A DNA stretch of 64,000 nucleotides from Arthrobacter cavernae (GCF_017368795.1 NZ_JAFNLL010000015.1:31741-95740); one strand, 5' to 3'. Counted from the first letter of the stretch, positions 34,762-43,973 are shown. Program-made: numbers and translations. Notes: a model not told the origin generated them from the letters alone.

Positions 34762-36554
34762 TGCGCAAGGTCCTGATCGCGAACCGCGGCGAAATCGCCG
34801 TCCGCATCGCCCGCGCCTGCGACGACGCCGGGATCGGCTCCGTGGCCGTCTACGCCGACATCGACGCCGACGCCATGCACGTGGGTGCCGCCAGCGAGGC
34901 CTACAGCCTGGGCGGCAACAGCCCTGCGGACACCTACCTGAACATCGGCAAGCTCCTCGGGATCGCCGCCCGGTCCGGCGCGGACGCCGTGCACCCCGGC
35001 TATGGTTTCCTTTCCGAGAACGCGGACTTTGCGCAGGCAGTGCTCGACGCCGGACTCACCTGGATCGGCCCCGCACCGGAGTCCATCCGCCAGCTGGGCA
35101 ACAAGATCACCGCCCGCGAAATCGCCGTCCGCGCCGGAGCCCCGCTCGTGGCCGGCAGCGACGGCCCCGTGGCCACGGCCGCGGAAGCCCGCAGCTTCGC
35201 CGAACAGCACGGCCTGCCCGTCGCCATCAAGGCTGCCTTCGGCGGCGGCGGCCGCGGACTCAAGGTGGTCCGTGAGCTGGAAGAGATCGAGGAAGCCTTC
35301 GACTCCGCCGTGCGCGAGGCCGTGGTGGCCTTCGGCCGCGGCGAATGCTTCGTGGAGCAGTACCTGGACCGCCCCCGCCACGTCGAGGCCCAGGTCATCG
35401 CGGACGTCCACGGCAACGTGGTGGTGGTCGGAACACGCGACTGCTCCCTGCAGCGCCGCCACCAGAAGCTCGTGGAAGAAGCCCCCGCGCCGTTCCTGAG
35501 CGCCGGCCAGAAGGAACAGATCTACCGCGCCGCGAAGGCCATCGTCCGCGAGGCCGGTTACTACGGCGCCGGAACCGTGGAGTTCCTCGTCTCGGCCGAT
35601 GGCGCCGTCGCCTTCCTGGAGGTCAACACCCGCCTGCAGGTGGAGCACCCCATCACCGAGGAAACCGCCGGAATCGACCTCGTCCAGGAACAGTTCCGCA
35701 TCGCTGCCGGTTTAACGCTGAGCATTTCCGAGGATCCGGTTCCGAGGGGGCACTCCTTCGAATTCCGGATCAACGCCGAGGACGTCGGACGCGGCTTCCT
35801 GCCCTCCCCGGGCACCGTGGCTTCGTTTGACGGTCCCACCGGGCCGGGCGTCCGCCTGGATTCCGGCGTGCGTGCGGGCTCCTTCGTGCCGCCGCAGTTC
35901 GACTCGCTCCTGGCCAAGCTGATCGTCACCGGCGCCGACCGCCAGCAGGCGCTGCGCCGGGCCCGCCGGGCACTGGCCGAAATCAACATCACCGGCCTGG
36001 CCACGGTCCTGCCGTTCCACCGTGCCGTGCTCGAGGCCCCGGACTTCACGTCCGAGGACGGCCTGCACGTCCACACCCGCTGCATCGAAACCGACTTCAC
36101 TGACCAGAATCCGGGTGGCCAGATTCCCGTGGACCCCGAATACAGTGCCGTGGCCCCCTCCGGCGAGCGGCGCACCGTCACGGTGGAGCTCGACGGCAAG
36201 CGCCTTGCTGTAGGACTTCCGGCTGATCTGCTGGACGGCTGGGCCCGCTCCGGCCAGGGGCTGCCGTCCGCTTCGCAGGTCTCGGGCCTGGGTTCCGGGC
36301 TGCCCGACGGCGGTGTGGCGGCTTCAGGTGCTGCCGTCGCCGAAAGCGCCCTCGTGTCCCAGATGGCCGGCACCGTGGTGAAGTGGCTCGTGGAGCCCGG
36401 CACCGAGGTTGCCGCCGGCGACCCACTGGTGGTCCTCGAGGCCATGAAGATGGAAACCCAGCTCTCCGCACACCGCGCCGGAACGCTCTCCGCCGTGCTG
36501 TCCGGAGCTGGCGGCGTGGTCAGCGCTGGCACCATCCTGGCGCACATCGAGTAG
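34761..36554 (+). CDS. biotin carboxylase with C-terminal biotin carrier domain
   Basis: 597 residues. Biotin carboxylase domain about 1-445: [34 protein letters not shown], the Gly-rich ATP loop [31 protein letters not shown] and [14 protein letters not shown] linker leads to a biotinyl-lipoyl domain (about 525-597) with the biotinylation site EAMKMET. Architecture is that of actinobacterial acyl-CoA carboxylase alpha chains, but no carboxyltransferase beta chain is adjacent; coupling to PxpBC suggests a carboxylation step in 5-oxoproline-like amide metabolism. Confidence 0.93.
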   Translation: MRKVLIANRGEIAVRIARACDDAGIGSVAVYADIDADAMHVGAASEAYSLGGNSPADTYLNIGKLLGIAARSGADAVHPGYGFLSENADFAQAVLDAGLTWIGPAPESIRQLGNKITAREIAVRAGAPLVAGSDGPVATAAEARSFAEQHGLPVAIKAAFGGGGRGLKVVRELEEIEEAFDSAVREAVVAFGRGECFVEQYLDRPRHVEAQVIADVHGNVVVVGTRDCSLQRRHQKLVEEAPAPFLSAGQKEQIYRAAKAIVREAGYYGAGTVEFLVSADGAVAFLEVNTRLQVEHPITEETAGIDLVQEQFRIAAGLTLSISEDPVPRGHSFEFRINAEDVGRGFLPSPGTVASFDGPTGPGVRLDSGVRAGSFVPPQFDSLLAKLIVTGADRQQALRRARRALAEINITGLATVLPFHRAVLEAPDFTSEDGLHVHTRCIETDFTDQNPGGQIPVDPEYSAVAPSGERRTVTVELDGKRLAVGLPADLLDGWARSGQGLPSASQVSGLGSGLPDGGVAASGAAVAESALVSQMAGTVVKWLVEPGTEVAAGDPLVVLEAMKMETQLSAHRAGTLSAVLSGAGGVVSAGTILAHIE

Positions 36555-36593
36555 GAGCGTCCCTACCCGGCCCCACTGCTTCGTCCTTGGCCC

Positions 36594-36625
36594 GCTGTTC
36601 CGTTGCTGCCCAGCGACGGAACAGC
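36594..36625. terminator. hairpin behind the biotin carboxylase gene
   Basis: GCTGTTCCGT (36594-36603) pairs perfectly with ACGGAACAGC (36616-36625), extended inward by GCT/AGC after one mismatch. 40 nt beyond the stop codon. Resembles the GTTCCG-containing palindromes at 13419 and 26853 only partly. No U-tract. Confidence 0.5.
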
Positions 36626-36751
36626 GAGCCAGAGACGAGCGGGGGGCACATGACCGCTGTCCGCTGCGCAGCAAGGGCCTGGCCAAATCCCGATAGAGTA
36701 CCTCTCAACCGGCCGTTTCGAGGCCCAGGCGGCAGAGACAGGACGCAGACG

Positions 36752-37762
36752 TTGAGGCAAGGATCCAAGCCGACCATTCGTGATGTTGCCGAACGCGCGG
36801 GCGTGTCGCTGACCACGGTGTCCTATGTGCTCTCCGGGCGCCACGGCGGAACCACCCGTATCAGCGAGCCCACGCAGGAGCGCGTCAAGGATGCCGTCCG
36901 CGAACTGGGGTATGTGCCCAACCAGGCGGCCCGTGGCATGCGGCGGGGCAAGACGGATCTGGTGGCTGTGGCCATCGGCGACCTCGAATGGCCGTGGGAC
37001 CGCGCCCTCGCCGCGGCTGCGGCCAAGATCCTCCCTGAGCACGGCTATCAGCCCGTCATTCTGCTGGGCAACGCGTGGCGGCAGTTCATGCTGTCCGGCG
37101 GGGCAGACGGCGTCATCCTCGGCTTCATCCCGGAAGGCGTCCTGGAGGACGAAACCATGACGGAACTGGCCCGGCGCGGGGTGGCCCAGGTGGTCATCTC
37201 CGAGGCCATGCAACCTGCCGGCTTCGACGTCCTGGCCCCTGAATCGGAGGAGGGCATTGCCGAAGGCCTGGATTTCCTCACCGCGAACCACAGCCGGATC
37301 GCCTGCATCCGGCGCGCCGAGGAGGGCCGCCGCACCAAGCCTTCCCGGTACAGCGGCTACGTGGCCGGAATGAAGCGTGCCGGGATCCCCGTCGATGACG
37401 ACTTGGTCCGCACCTCACACCACCGCCGCGACCTCGCGTACCAGGCGGTGCTCGAACTCCTCCAGCTCCCCGAACCGCCCACGGCTATCTTCGCCACGGA
37501 CGACATGGAGGCCCTGCAGGCCGTCCGCGCCGCCTTCCGCCTGGGGCTCCGCGTGCCCGAGGATGTACAGATCGTGGGCGTCGGCAACTCCACCGAAGGC
37601 CAGGAATCGGACCCAGCGCTGACCACGGTGGGCCCGGATCCGATCTTCGACCGAGTCTGCACCATGCTGGTGGACCGGCTCGAGCAGCGCTCGCCCGCCG
37701 AGGGCATCAGGGTCCCCGCCCCCTGGACCCTGCACCTGCGCGGCACCACCCTCCAGGACTGA
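36752..37762 (+). CDS. LacI family transcriptional regulator
   Basis: 336-residue regulator. Helix-turn-helix and hinge at about 7-60: PTIRDVAERAGVSLTTVSYVL, then RVKDAVRELGYVPNQAARGMRRG. A periplasmic-binding-protein-like effector domain follows, including HHRRDLAYQAVLELL and PTAIFATDDMEALQAVRAA, ending DRLEQRSPAEGIRVPAPWTLHLRGTT. Start TTG 36752 (LRQGSKPTIRDV) is inferred because it is the first start before the DNA-binding domain and has GACAGGA upstream; the longer frame covers intergenic sequence. Its target is unknown; no sugar genes are adjacent. Confidence 0.88.
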   Translation: MRQGSKPTIRDVAERAGVSLTTVSYVLSGRHGGTTRISEPTQERVKDAVRELGYVPNQAARGMRRGKTDLVAVAIGDLEWPWDRALAAAAAKILPEHGYQPVILLGNAWRQFMLSGGADGVILGFIPEGVLEDETMTELARRGVAQVVISEAMQPAGFDVLAPESEEGIAEGLDFLTANHSRIACIRRAEEGRRTKPSRYSGYVAGMKRAGIPVDDDLVRTSHHRRDLAYQAVLELLQLPEPPTAIFATDDMEALQAVRAAFRLGLRVPEDVQIVGVGNSTEGQESDPALTTVGPDPIFDRVCTMLVDRLEQRSPAEGIRVPAPWTLHLRGTTLQD

Positions 37763-37805
37763 CGCTCTCTCACCTTTGGGGCCTTTTCGGCTGACGCTCT
37801 CTCAC
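37762..37805. repeat. paired ACGCTCTCTCAC element, copy 1
   Basis: ACGCTCTCTCAC at 37762-37773 and again at 37794-37805, start-to-start spacing 32 nt, with a CTTTGGGGCCTTTT spacer. The same arrangement occurs at 58259-58302. It begins on the last base of the LacI stop codon. Confidence 0.75.
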
Positions 37806-37892
37806 GTCTGCAAGTATTCCCTTGGGGGAATCTATGCGTCCTTGAGCGGGCAGCACCCCTGGCGCCAGCGTAACGTGGCACCGAAAGTTTGC

Positions 37893-37906
37893 TTAGGCTT
37901 GCCTAA
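37893..37906. promoter_or_regulatory. DtxR/IdeR-like iron box TTAGGCTTGCCTAA
   Basis: Perfect 6-2-6 palindrome matching the core of the DtxR/IdeR consensus (TTAGGTTAGCCTAA). It lies 77 nt before the start of the His-rich exported protein gene and just upstream of a leader hairpin, a position suited to iron- or manganese-dependent repression. Confidence 0.7.
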
Positions 37907-37915
37907 TCTCTAAGA

Positions 37916-37962
37916 TTGGGGATGCAATTACGAAAGCAATTCCTTGCGTAATGCATCCCCAA
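37916..37962 (+). promoter_or_regulatory. long leader hairpin
   Basis: TTGGGGATGCA (37916-37926) pairs with TGCATCCCCAA (37952-37962); after one bulged A, TTACG pairs with CGTAA (37947-37951). 14-nt loop. It lies between the iron box and the start codon (21 nt before ATG), so it would be in the 5' untranslated RNA and could affect translation or stability. Confidence 0.6.
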
Positions 37963-37982
37963 CAAGCCCGTGAAAGGCATCC

Positions 37983-38480
37983 ATGAAAATTCCTGTCCTC
38001 GTAGCAGCCGGTGTCGGCGCCGTCGCACTCTCAGCCGCCGTGTTCCTCGCTCCTGGAGCCAGCGCATCCGACCCTGAGACAAGCAGCACGCTGCCTCAGT
38101 TCCGGGTTGAAAATGTCAAGGTCAGTTCCCCCCCGGCCGTCGGTAGCGGCCACATCGTCGACACGACCTTCAGCAACCCGCTGAAAGCCGAGATGGCGGA
38201 CGGGTCCCTCAAGTCCCTCCAGGTGTTCCATGCTCCCCACTGGGACCACGACACGCCGCACTCACATGACGCCAAATCGGTAACCCTGACAAACGGTGAC
38301 CGCACCGCTCGTGTCATCCTTGGTCGCGCCCTGCACTCTGAAAACCCTCCCTGTGACACCAAGGAGCCGCGCTGCTCGGACGACAAGCTCGAATGGGTCA
38401 TCAAGGGCGCCACCGACATCCACGGCCAGACGCTCTCAGATTCCTCCTGGAGGGTTTGGGCCGAAGGCAGCAAGGACTAA
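37983..38480 (+). CDS. exported His-rich protein of unknown function
   Basis: 165 residues with a clear Sec signal peptide (MKIPVLVAAGVGAVALSAAV, cleavage probably after ASA near residue 29). The mature part holds a His/Asp cluster VFHAPHWDHDTPHSHD (His83, 86, 89, 93, 95) and two cysteines (124, 131) in CDTKEPRC, all suggestive of metal binding. No family recognised. Preceded by a DtxR-like box and hairpin, which makes a metal-related role plausible. Confidence 0.82.
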   Translation: MKIPVLVAAGVGAVALSAAVFLAPGASASDPETSSTLPQFRVENVKVSSPPAVGSGHIVDTTFSNPLKAEMADGSLKSLQVFHAPHWDHDTPHSHDAKSVTLTNGDRTARVILGRALHSENPPCDTKEPRCSDDKLEWVIKGATDIHGQTLSDSSWRVWAEGSKD

Positions 38481-38648
38481 TCTGTAGGACAGATTGTCCA
38501 TAGTGCGCGGGAAGGCGGTCCCGGCCGGGTTGGCCGGGACCGCTTTGTGACGTACTGCCAGATCGAAGCCATCGCCCGCATGGCCTACCTGCCCTCCCGT
38601 GCCGGTAACCTTGAAGTCAAACCGACCCGCACGGAAGGAGGGAAAGTC

Positions 38649-39125
38649 ATGACCGCAACAAACCATGCTCGCGCGACGGCGTTCCTGCGCCGTGTGGGCC
38701 TGCTCGCCGGGTTCCTGGCCATCGTCGCCGGGATTTTCGGCATGCACGTCATGACCGGCACCCACACCGTGCACGCCCCCGCCGCCGTAGCGGGCGCCTC
38801 CGGGGGCGCAGCCCACGCCGGAACGGCAGCCCCTGATGGCCACCCCGGCCATCAGGCCGCCCCCACAGTTGACCACACGCAGGTGCAGGGCACCGGCGTC
38901 ACCTCGGCAGAGTCGTGCTCCTGCTCCGGAAACTGCACCACCATGCCTGACATGAGTGCTGCCTGCGTTCCGTCGGCGCACAGCGGGTCCTTGGCGGCCC
39001 CGTTGCCCGGAACCACGGTCCTCGCCGTCAACGTCAACGCCGGAGTGGCCAGCCCGGCCACCGTGCGCTATTCCTATGTTCCCGGCAGTCCTTCGCCGGG
39101 CGAGTTGTCCATCAGCCGGACGTAA
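38649..39125 (+). CDS. DUF6153 family membrane protein
   Basis: 158 residues. Basic N-terminus, one membrane helix (about 16-36, VGLLAGFLAIVAGIFGMHVM), then an extracytoplasmic His/Ala/Gly region with HPGH, and four cysteines (90, 92, 96, 106) in CSCSGNC and MSAAC. GGAAGGAGG precedes ATG 38649. DUF6153 genes commonly accompany DUF305 and BNR-type lipoprotein genes in actinobacterial metal-response clusters, as here; the Cys/His content fits copper handling but is not proof. Confidence 0.75.
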   Translation: MTATNHARATAFLRRVGLLAGFLAIVAGIFGMHVMTGTHTVHAPAAVAGASGGAAHAGTAAPDGHPGHQAAPTVDHTQVQGTGVTSAESCSCSGNCTTMPDMSAACVPSAHSGSLAAPLPGTTVLAVNVNAGVASPATVRYSYVPGSPSPGELSISRT

Positions 39126-39265
39126 ACAGGGATCTGCGCCGTGACCATATCCGGCGCGCATGCCCACCCTGACGCACCCCCGCGGGCCCGTCAGGCGCAT
39201 CGCTGATGCACGAACCAACTCCGTGGCGCCACGCGCCAACCGATGTTTGAAGGACCTGAACTTCC

Positions 39266-39877
39266 ATGAACAAAAAGTTTCTGACTCTTTCCGCCACCGC
39301 CATCGCCGCAGCCATAGCCCTCGCCGGCTGCGGGACCGGAACCGGATCCTCCGGCACCTCCACGTCCGGCACGAACCACAGCAGCACCGGCGCCCCCTCC
39401 AGCAGCGCACCGGCCGCGGCAGCGGACCACAACGCTGCCGACACGACATTCGCCCAGTCGATGATTCCGCACCACGCCCAGGCCGTGGAGATGAGCGACA
39501 TGATGCTCGCCAAGCAGGACATCCCGGCGGCCGTGACGGCCCTGGCGACCAAGATCAAGGCGGCCCAGGGCCCGGAGATCGAGACGATGACCGGCTGGCT
39601 CAAGAGCTGGAATGAATCCGCGACAAAGCATGCCGGCCACGGCATGGCCGGCATGATGGGCGACGAGGACATGAAGAAGCTCGACGCGGCCCAGGGCACC
39701 GAAGCGGCCCGGCTGTTCCTGACCCAGATGATCGCCCACCATGAAGGCGCCGTCATGATGGCCAAAACCGAAAACACGGACGGGAAGGACGCTGATGCGG
39801 TCAGCCTCAGCAAGGCCATCGTGACCGCGCAGGAAGCGGAAATCCAGGAAATGAGGGACCTGCTGGCCACCCTCTGA
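39266..39877 (+). CDS. DUF305 lipoprotein
   Basis: 203 residues. Lipoprotein signal MNKKFLTLSATAIAAAIALAG with the lipidation Cys at about residue 22 (LAGC), a Ser/Thr/Gly linker, then the ferritin-like four-helix DUF305 domain with the paired motifs QSMIPHHAQAVEMSDMML and MIAHHEGAVMMAKTE. DUF305 (CopM-like) proteins bind copper or silver in several bacteria. Adjacent to DUF6153 and a BNR lipoprotein gene in the same direction. Confidence 0.92.
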   Translation: MNKKFLTLSATAIAAAIALAGCGTGTGSSGTSTSGTNHSSTGAPSSSAPAAAADHNAADTTFAQSMIPHHAQAVEMSDMMLAKQDIPAAVTALATKIKAAQGPEIETMTGWLKSWNESATKHAGHGMAGMMGDEDMKKLDAAQGTEAARLFLTQMIAHHEGAVMMAKTENTDGKDADAVSLSKAIVTAQEAEIQEMRDLLATL

Positions 39878-39952
39878 GCAGCACCCTCCGGCGCCGGCCC
39901 TCCCCGGGCCGGTGCCGGCCCCTCCCGCCACCTCACATACCTGGAGTTTCCC

Positions 39953-40837
39953 ATGCCCTTTCCATCGAAGACCCGCCCCCTGGCCGCAGCCGTGATGGCT
40001 GCCGCTGCAGGCCTCGTTCTGGCCTTGTCTGCCTGCACGCCGGCGTCTGGTCCAGCCACCGGCACGCCCTCAACCCAGCCTGCCGGTAACGTACTGCCCA
40101 GCGCCCACATCCACGGGCTGGCCGTCAGCGGCGACACCGGCCAGGTGCTCCTTGCCACCCACGACGGCCTGTTCGATGTCACGAAACAACCCGCCACCAA
40201 AATCGGGGGCACCGATGACTTGATGGGCTTCACCGCAGGCCAGGGCCAGGGCATCTTCTATGCCTCCGGCCACCCCGGAAAGGGCTCCGACCTTCCCAAC
40301 CCGCTCGGGCTGATCAAATCCAGCGACGGCGGCAAGACCTGGGAACAGCTCTCCCGGCAGGGTGAGTCGGACTTCCACGCCCTCACCACCACGAAATCCG
40401 GGATCGTGGCGTTCGACGGGACACTGAGCACCAGCCCGGACGGCAAGACCTGGAAAACGGTCGCCGCCGGCTTCGCACCCGCGGTCCTGGCCGGAAACCC
40501 CAACAGTGACACCGTCCTTGCCACCACCCAAGAGGGCATACAGCGCTCCACCGACGGCGGCAACACCTGGGTACTGGAGAAGTCCGCCCCTGTGATCCAG
40601 TTCGCCGCGTTCGCCACTCCCACAGAGGCCGTCGGCGTCGAACCCGGCGGGGCCGTCCACTACTCGTCCGACGGCGGGGCGACCTGGACCCGGAAGGGCC
40701 AGATCGGCGGCAAAGTCCAGGCGATAGCCGCCGTAAAGGGCACCGACGGAAACCCGCACATCTGGGCCGCCACCGCTGACGGGATCATGGTTTCCACCGA
40801 TGGCGGGACCACGTTCCGGCCCGCCGACGCCTCCTGA
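39953..40837 (+). CDS. BNR-repeat lipoprotein (F510_1955-type glycosylhydrolase-like)
   Basis: 294 residues. Lipoprotein signal with LSAC lipobox near residue 25, then a beta-propeller with Asp-box repeats SSDGGKTWEQL, STDGGNTWVLEK, SSDGGATWTRKG and STDGGTTFRPAD. The annotation as glycosyl hydrolase in homologues is by fold only; catalytic residues of sialidases are not evident. Always seen by me beside DUF305-like genes in this context, so a role in extracytoplasmic metal handling is plausible. Confidence 0.85.
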   Translation: MPFPSKTRPLAAAVMAAAAGLVLALSACTPASGPATGTPSTQPAGNVLPSAHIHGLAVSGDTGQVLLATHDGLFDVTKQPATKIGGTDDLMGFTAGQGQGIFYASGHPGKGSDLPNPLGLIKSSDGGKTWEQLSRQGESDFHALTTTKSGIVAFDGTLSTSPDGKTWKTVAAGFAPAVLAGNPNSDTVLATTQEGIQRSTDGGNTWVLEKSAPVIQFAAFATPTEAVGVEPGGAVHYSSDGGATWTRKGQIGGKVQAIAAVKGTDGNPHIWAATADGIMVSTDGGTTFRPADAS

Positions 40838-40888
40838 ACCCATGCGCACCGGCGCCGCGGCCAGCACCCTCCGGCTCGGCCGCCGTAC

Positions 40889-41995
40889 CTACGTGGCGCT
40901 TTGGCGGTAGCGCTCAATCTGTTTCAGGCGCCGCTGGAGGCTGTCGCGCCGCGGGTGGGGGACGACGTCGGGCGCTTCCGCGGTGAGGTCGATGTGGGCG
41001 GTGCCGTACTGCCACAGCAGGAGGTCATCCAGGAGGCGGTCCGGTCCGGGGGAGTAGCGGTGGTCCAGGGCCTTGCGGACCTCGGTGATCCGGTTGGCAC
41101 TGAGAAGGCCGGCCAGCTCCACGGTCTTGGTGAGGCCGTGCGCCGCCAGGAGTTCGGCGGCCCAGCCCCAGTCGTCATCCACTTTGCGGTCCACGTGCGG
41201 CAGCAGCGTCCGCCAGACGTCGCGGATCCGGTTGGGGGTCAGCGCCATGCCGCCCTCGCCCTCCAGGTCCCAGTAGCTACGGACCTCCGCGTAGCGCTCG
41301 TTGAGGTCGGCGAAGGCGCCCTCAACGGTTTCCAGCATGGCGGCGGTGGCCGTGAACTGCCGGTCGAAGTGCGGCGTCCAGGCGCGCGGGTCCTCGGCCT
41401 TGAAGCGGATGTCGTGCTCGATCTCGCTCCAGGCGTGGGCGAACACGGTGCGGATCTGGCATTCGAAGAAGTAGCTGCCGTTGGCCGGAATGTCCGGGTT
41501 GAACTCGTGCTGGTATTCCTTGACGGTCTCGTTCTGGATGGTGCGCAGGATCAGGTGCCGGCTGGAGTACCCGTAGGTGCCGGATTCGATGGAGCCGATG
41601 TCCTTCTCGCGGTCCCCACGGCAGTCGAACAGCTGTCGCTGGCGCTTGATGATGTTGGCCACGGCGGCGTTTTCGGCTGGCAGTTTGGTGATGATGCGGA
41701 TGCCCACCATGTCATTGAGCGTCCGGAAGGGGTCCGGGAACTTGAGCACGCGGGGACCGCCGGGCTCCAGCGGGTCATCCGTGCGTGAAATCTTCTCGCG
41801 GAAGGACTCCACGGTCTTGGTGCGCCCCGTCACGAACAGGGGCGTGACTTCCGATTCCTTGAGCATGGTCCGCAGCGTCAGCAAAACGTCCCGCGTCACA
41901 AGTTTCAGGGCCGGCCGGACGCGCTCGTATAGTTCCACGTTGGCCTGCACAGATTCGCGCAGGTCCGGATCCAAGCTGTCCCAGTTGCTCGCCAT
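40889..41995 (-). CDS. RelA/SpoT-domain protein (single-domain synthetase-like)
   Basis: 368 residues. A RelA/SpoT nucleotidyltransferase domain spans about 40-215: VTGRTKTVESFREKIS (ATP-binding region), DPFRTLNDMVGIRIITKLP, GYSSRHLIL and ECQIRTVFAHAWSEIEHDIRFK with the conserved Glu/His residues. There is no HD hydrolase, TGS or ACT domain, so it resembles small alarmone synthetases, but it is longer, with about 150 extra C-terminal residues. It may make (p)ppGpp or a related nucleotide. Monocistronic. Confidence 0.88.
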   Translation of the reverse strand: MASNWDSLDPDLRESVQANVELYERVRPALKLVTRDVLLTLRTMLKESEVTPLFVTGRTKTVESFREKISRTDDPLEPGGPRVLKFPDPFRTLNDMVGIRIITKLPAENAAVANIIKRQRQLFDCRGDREKDIGSIESGTYGYSSRHLILRTIQNETVKEYQHEFNPDIPANGSYFFECQIRTVFAHAWSEIEHDIRFKAEDPRAWTPHFDRQFTATAAMLETVEGAFADLNERYAEVRSYWDLEGEGGMALTPNRIRDVWRTLLPHVDRKVDDDWGWAAELLAAHGLTKTVELAGLLSANRITEVRKALDHRYSPGPDRLLDDLLLWQYGTAHIDLTAEAPDVVPHPRRDSLQRRLKQIERYRQSAT

Positions 41996-42107
41996 ACTCC
42001 CAGCTTACGGGGAAGCGCTGACAGCTAAAGGGTGCCACCCGCCGTCGCGGTGGTGCTACCCGGCAGTACAGGCGGCTCGCGATAAGCTCGCTACAAAGGA
42101 GGGCGCA

Positions 42108-42929
42108 ATGATGCGGCACAAGTACTTCTACGGCGATCACCCAAGCCAATGGGGGGAGCTGTTCATCCCAGAAAACCATGGGGCCAAACACCCCGGTGTT
42201 TCGGCCTTGGCGGACGGCGTGGTCGTGGTGATCCACGGCGGTTACTGGCGCTCGCAGTACGGTGCTGAACTCGGCGAGCCCATCGCCCGCGACCTCGCAG
42301 CCAGGGGCATTCCCGCCTGGAACCTCGAATACCGCCGCGCCGGCAACGGCGGCGGCTGGCCGCACACCTTCGAAGATGTCCTGGCCGGCATCGACCACCT
42401 CGCCGGCATTGCCGGGGAACACGGCCTGAAGCTGGGCAAGGTGGTGGCCCTGGGCCACTCCGCCGGCGGGCACCTGGCAGTCTGGGCTGCGGGCCGTCAG
42501 CGCCTTTCGGTCATCGGCGCCCACGACGCCGAGCGCCAACTGCAGCGCAATCCCGAGGAAACCGCCGTCCACCTGACCGGCGTGGTCAGCCAGTCCGGTC
42601 TGCTCAACCTGGCCGAAGCCGAACGGCTTAACCTAAGCAACGGTGCCGTCTGCAACCTCATGGGCGGCGATTCCGTTAGATACCCCAAACGGCATAGGTT
42701 TGCCGATCCCATGAGTACCCTGCCCATCAACGTGCCCGTCTTCGCCGTGCATGCCGCGGACGACGACGACGTTCCAGCCAGCCAGTCGGAGGGCTACGTT
42801 GCGGCGTCCACCGCTTCCGGCGGCTCGGCGCAGCTGCTCCGGGTTCCCGGGGACCACTACGACCTCATCGACACCAAGTCCGTGGGCTACAAGAAATGCC
42901 GGGAACTGGTCCAGCGCCTGCTGGCTTGA
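42108..42929 (+). CDS. alpha/beta hydrolase, kynurenine formamidase-like
   Basis: 273 residues. HGGYW oxyanion motif (43-47), nucleophile elbow GHSAG (Ser118), a late acid in AADDDDVPASQ and catalytic His in VPGDHYDLID. The HGGYW sequence and short length resemble AFMID-type arylformamidases/carboxylesterases rather than classical HSL esterases. AAAGGAGG precedes two adjacent ATGs (42108, 42111). No other tryptophan-catabolic gene is adjacent, so kynurenine activity is only a possibility. Confidence 0.85.
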   Translation: MMRHKYFYGDHPSQWGELFIPENHGAKHPGVSALADGVVVVIHGGYWRSQYGAELGEPIARDLAARGIPAWNLEYRRAGNGGGWPHTFEDVLAGIDHLAGIAGEHGLKLGKVVALGHSAGGHLAVWAAGRQRLSVIGAHDAERQLQRNPEETAVHLTGVVSQSGLLNLAEAERLNLSNGAVCNLMGGDSVRYPKRHRFADPMSTLPINVPVFAVHAADDDDVPASQSEGYVAASTASGGSAQLLRVPGDHYDLIDTKSVGYKKCRELVQRLLA

Positions 42930-42986
42930 TCCCTAGTCTGGCTTAATCACTAGTCCGCGGTGCCGTTCCTCTGGCAGAGTGGTCCC

Positions 42987-43973
42987 ATGCTTACAGTCAT
43001 TGGCGAGGCGCTGGTGGACGTCGTCCAGCGGTCCGGCGGAGTGGAGGCGCACGTCGGCGGCAGCCCGCTGAATGTCGCTGTGGGCCTGGCCCGCCTGGAC
43101 CATGGCGTGCAGTTCGTGGGGCGCTTCGGCCGCGACACCTACGGCGATTCGGTGGCCGCACACTTGCGCTCCAGTTCGGTCATGGTGCCGCTGCCGCCGG
43201 ATGACAAGCCAACCAGCGTGGCCACCGCCATAATCGACGACGACGGCGCCGCCAGCTACTCCTTCGACCTCGCCTGGGAGCTTCCCGGCTTGGCGGGGCG
43301 CCTGCCGTTCATGCTGCAGGGAGCCACCCTCCTGCACACCGGTTCGATCGCTACGATGCTGGAGCCTGGCGCTGCCGAGGTGCTGGCCGCCGTCGAGCAC
43401 GCCCACCCGAGCACCACCATCAGCTTCGACCCCAACTGCCGCCCCAGCATCATCGCGGACCGGGCCTACGCTCGGGCGCAGACCGAGCGTTTCGTGGTGC
43501 TTGCCGACGTGGTCAAGGCCTCGGACGAGGACCTCGAATGGCTCTACCCCGGCGTCGACGCCTTGGAATCGGCCCGCCGCTGGCTCGGGCTGGGCGGTTC
43601 CGAAGGTCCCGCCGTCGTGGTGGTCACCCGCGGCGCGCAGGGACCGTGGGGCGTCACGGCCGCCGGCGAGGCGCAGGTTCCTGCGCCCGAAGTGGACGTC
43701 GTGGACACGGTCGGAGCGGGCGATTCCTTCATGGCGGCGCTGCTCTCCGGCATCGTGGACCGCGGCCTGGTCGGGGCGCAGAACCGCGGCGATCTCCGGG
43801 CCATGCCCCCGGAGGTCCTTGCGGGGGTCCTCGGGCACGCCGCCCGCGCGGCCGCCGTCACCGTCTCCCGGGCCGGCGCCAATCCGCCCACCCGGGCGGA
43901 ACTCAACGGGGCGTCTTTCAACAGTGAAGCCGGCCTGCCGGTTCTGGGGGCATCCAGTAAGGAGCAGCCATGA
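42987..43973 (+). CDS. PfkB-family carbohydrate kinase (fructokinase-like)
   Basis: 328 residues. N-terminal ribokinase-fold motif MLTVIGEALVDVV, substrate loop GGSPLNVAVGLARLDH, and the catalytic C-terminal motif DTVGAGDSFMAALLSG with Asp base. Most similar in layout to fructokinases. The stop overlaps the next start (ATGA), so it is translationally coupled to a PEBP-family gene. Confidence 0.9.
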   Translation: MLTVIGEALVDVVQRSGGVEAHVGGSPLNVAVGLARLDHGVQFVGRFGRDTYGDSVAAHLRSSSVMVPLPPDDKPTSVATAIIDDDGAASYSFDLAWELPGLAGRLPFMLQGATLLHTGSIATMLEPGAAEVLAAVEHAHPSTTISFDPNCRPSIIADRAYARAQTERFVVLADVVKASDEDLEWLYPGVDALESARRWLGLGGSEGPAVVVVTRGAQGPWGVTAAGEAQVPAPEVDVVDTVGAGDSFMAALLSGIVDRGLVGAQNRGDLRAMPPEVLAGVLGHAARAAAVTVSRAGANPPTRAELNGASFNSEAGLPVLGASSKEQP

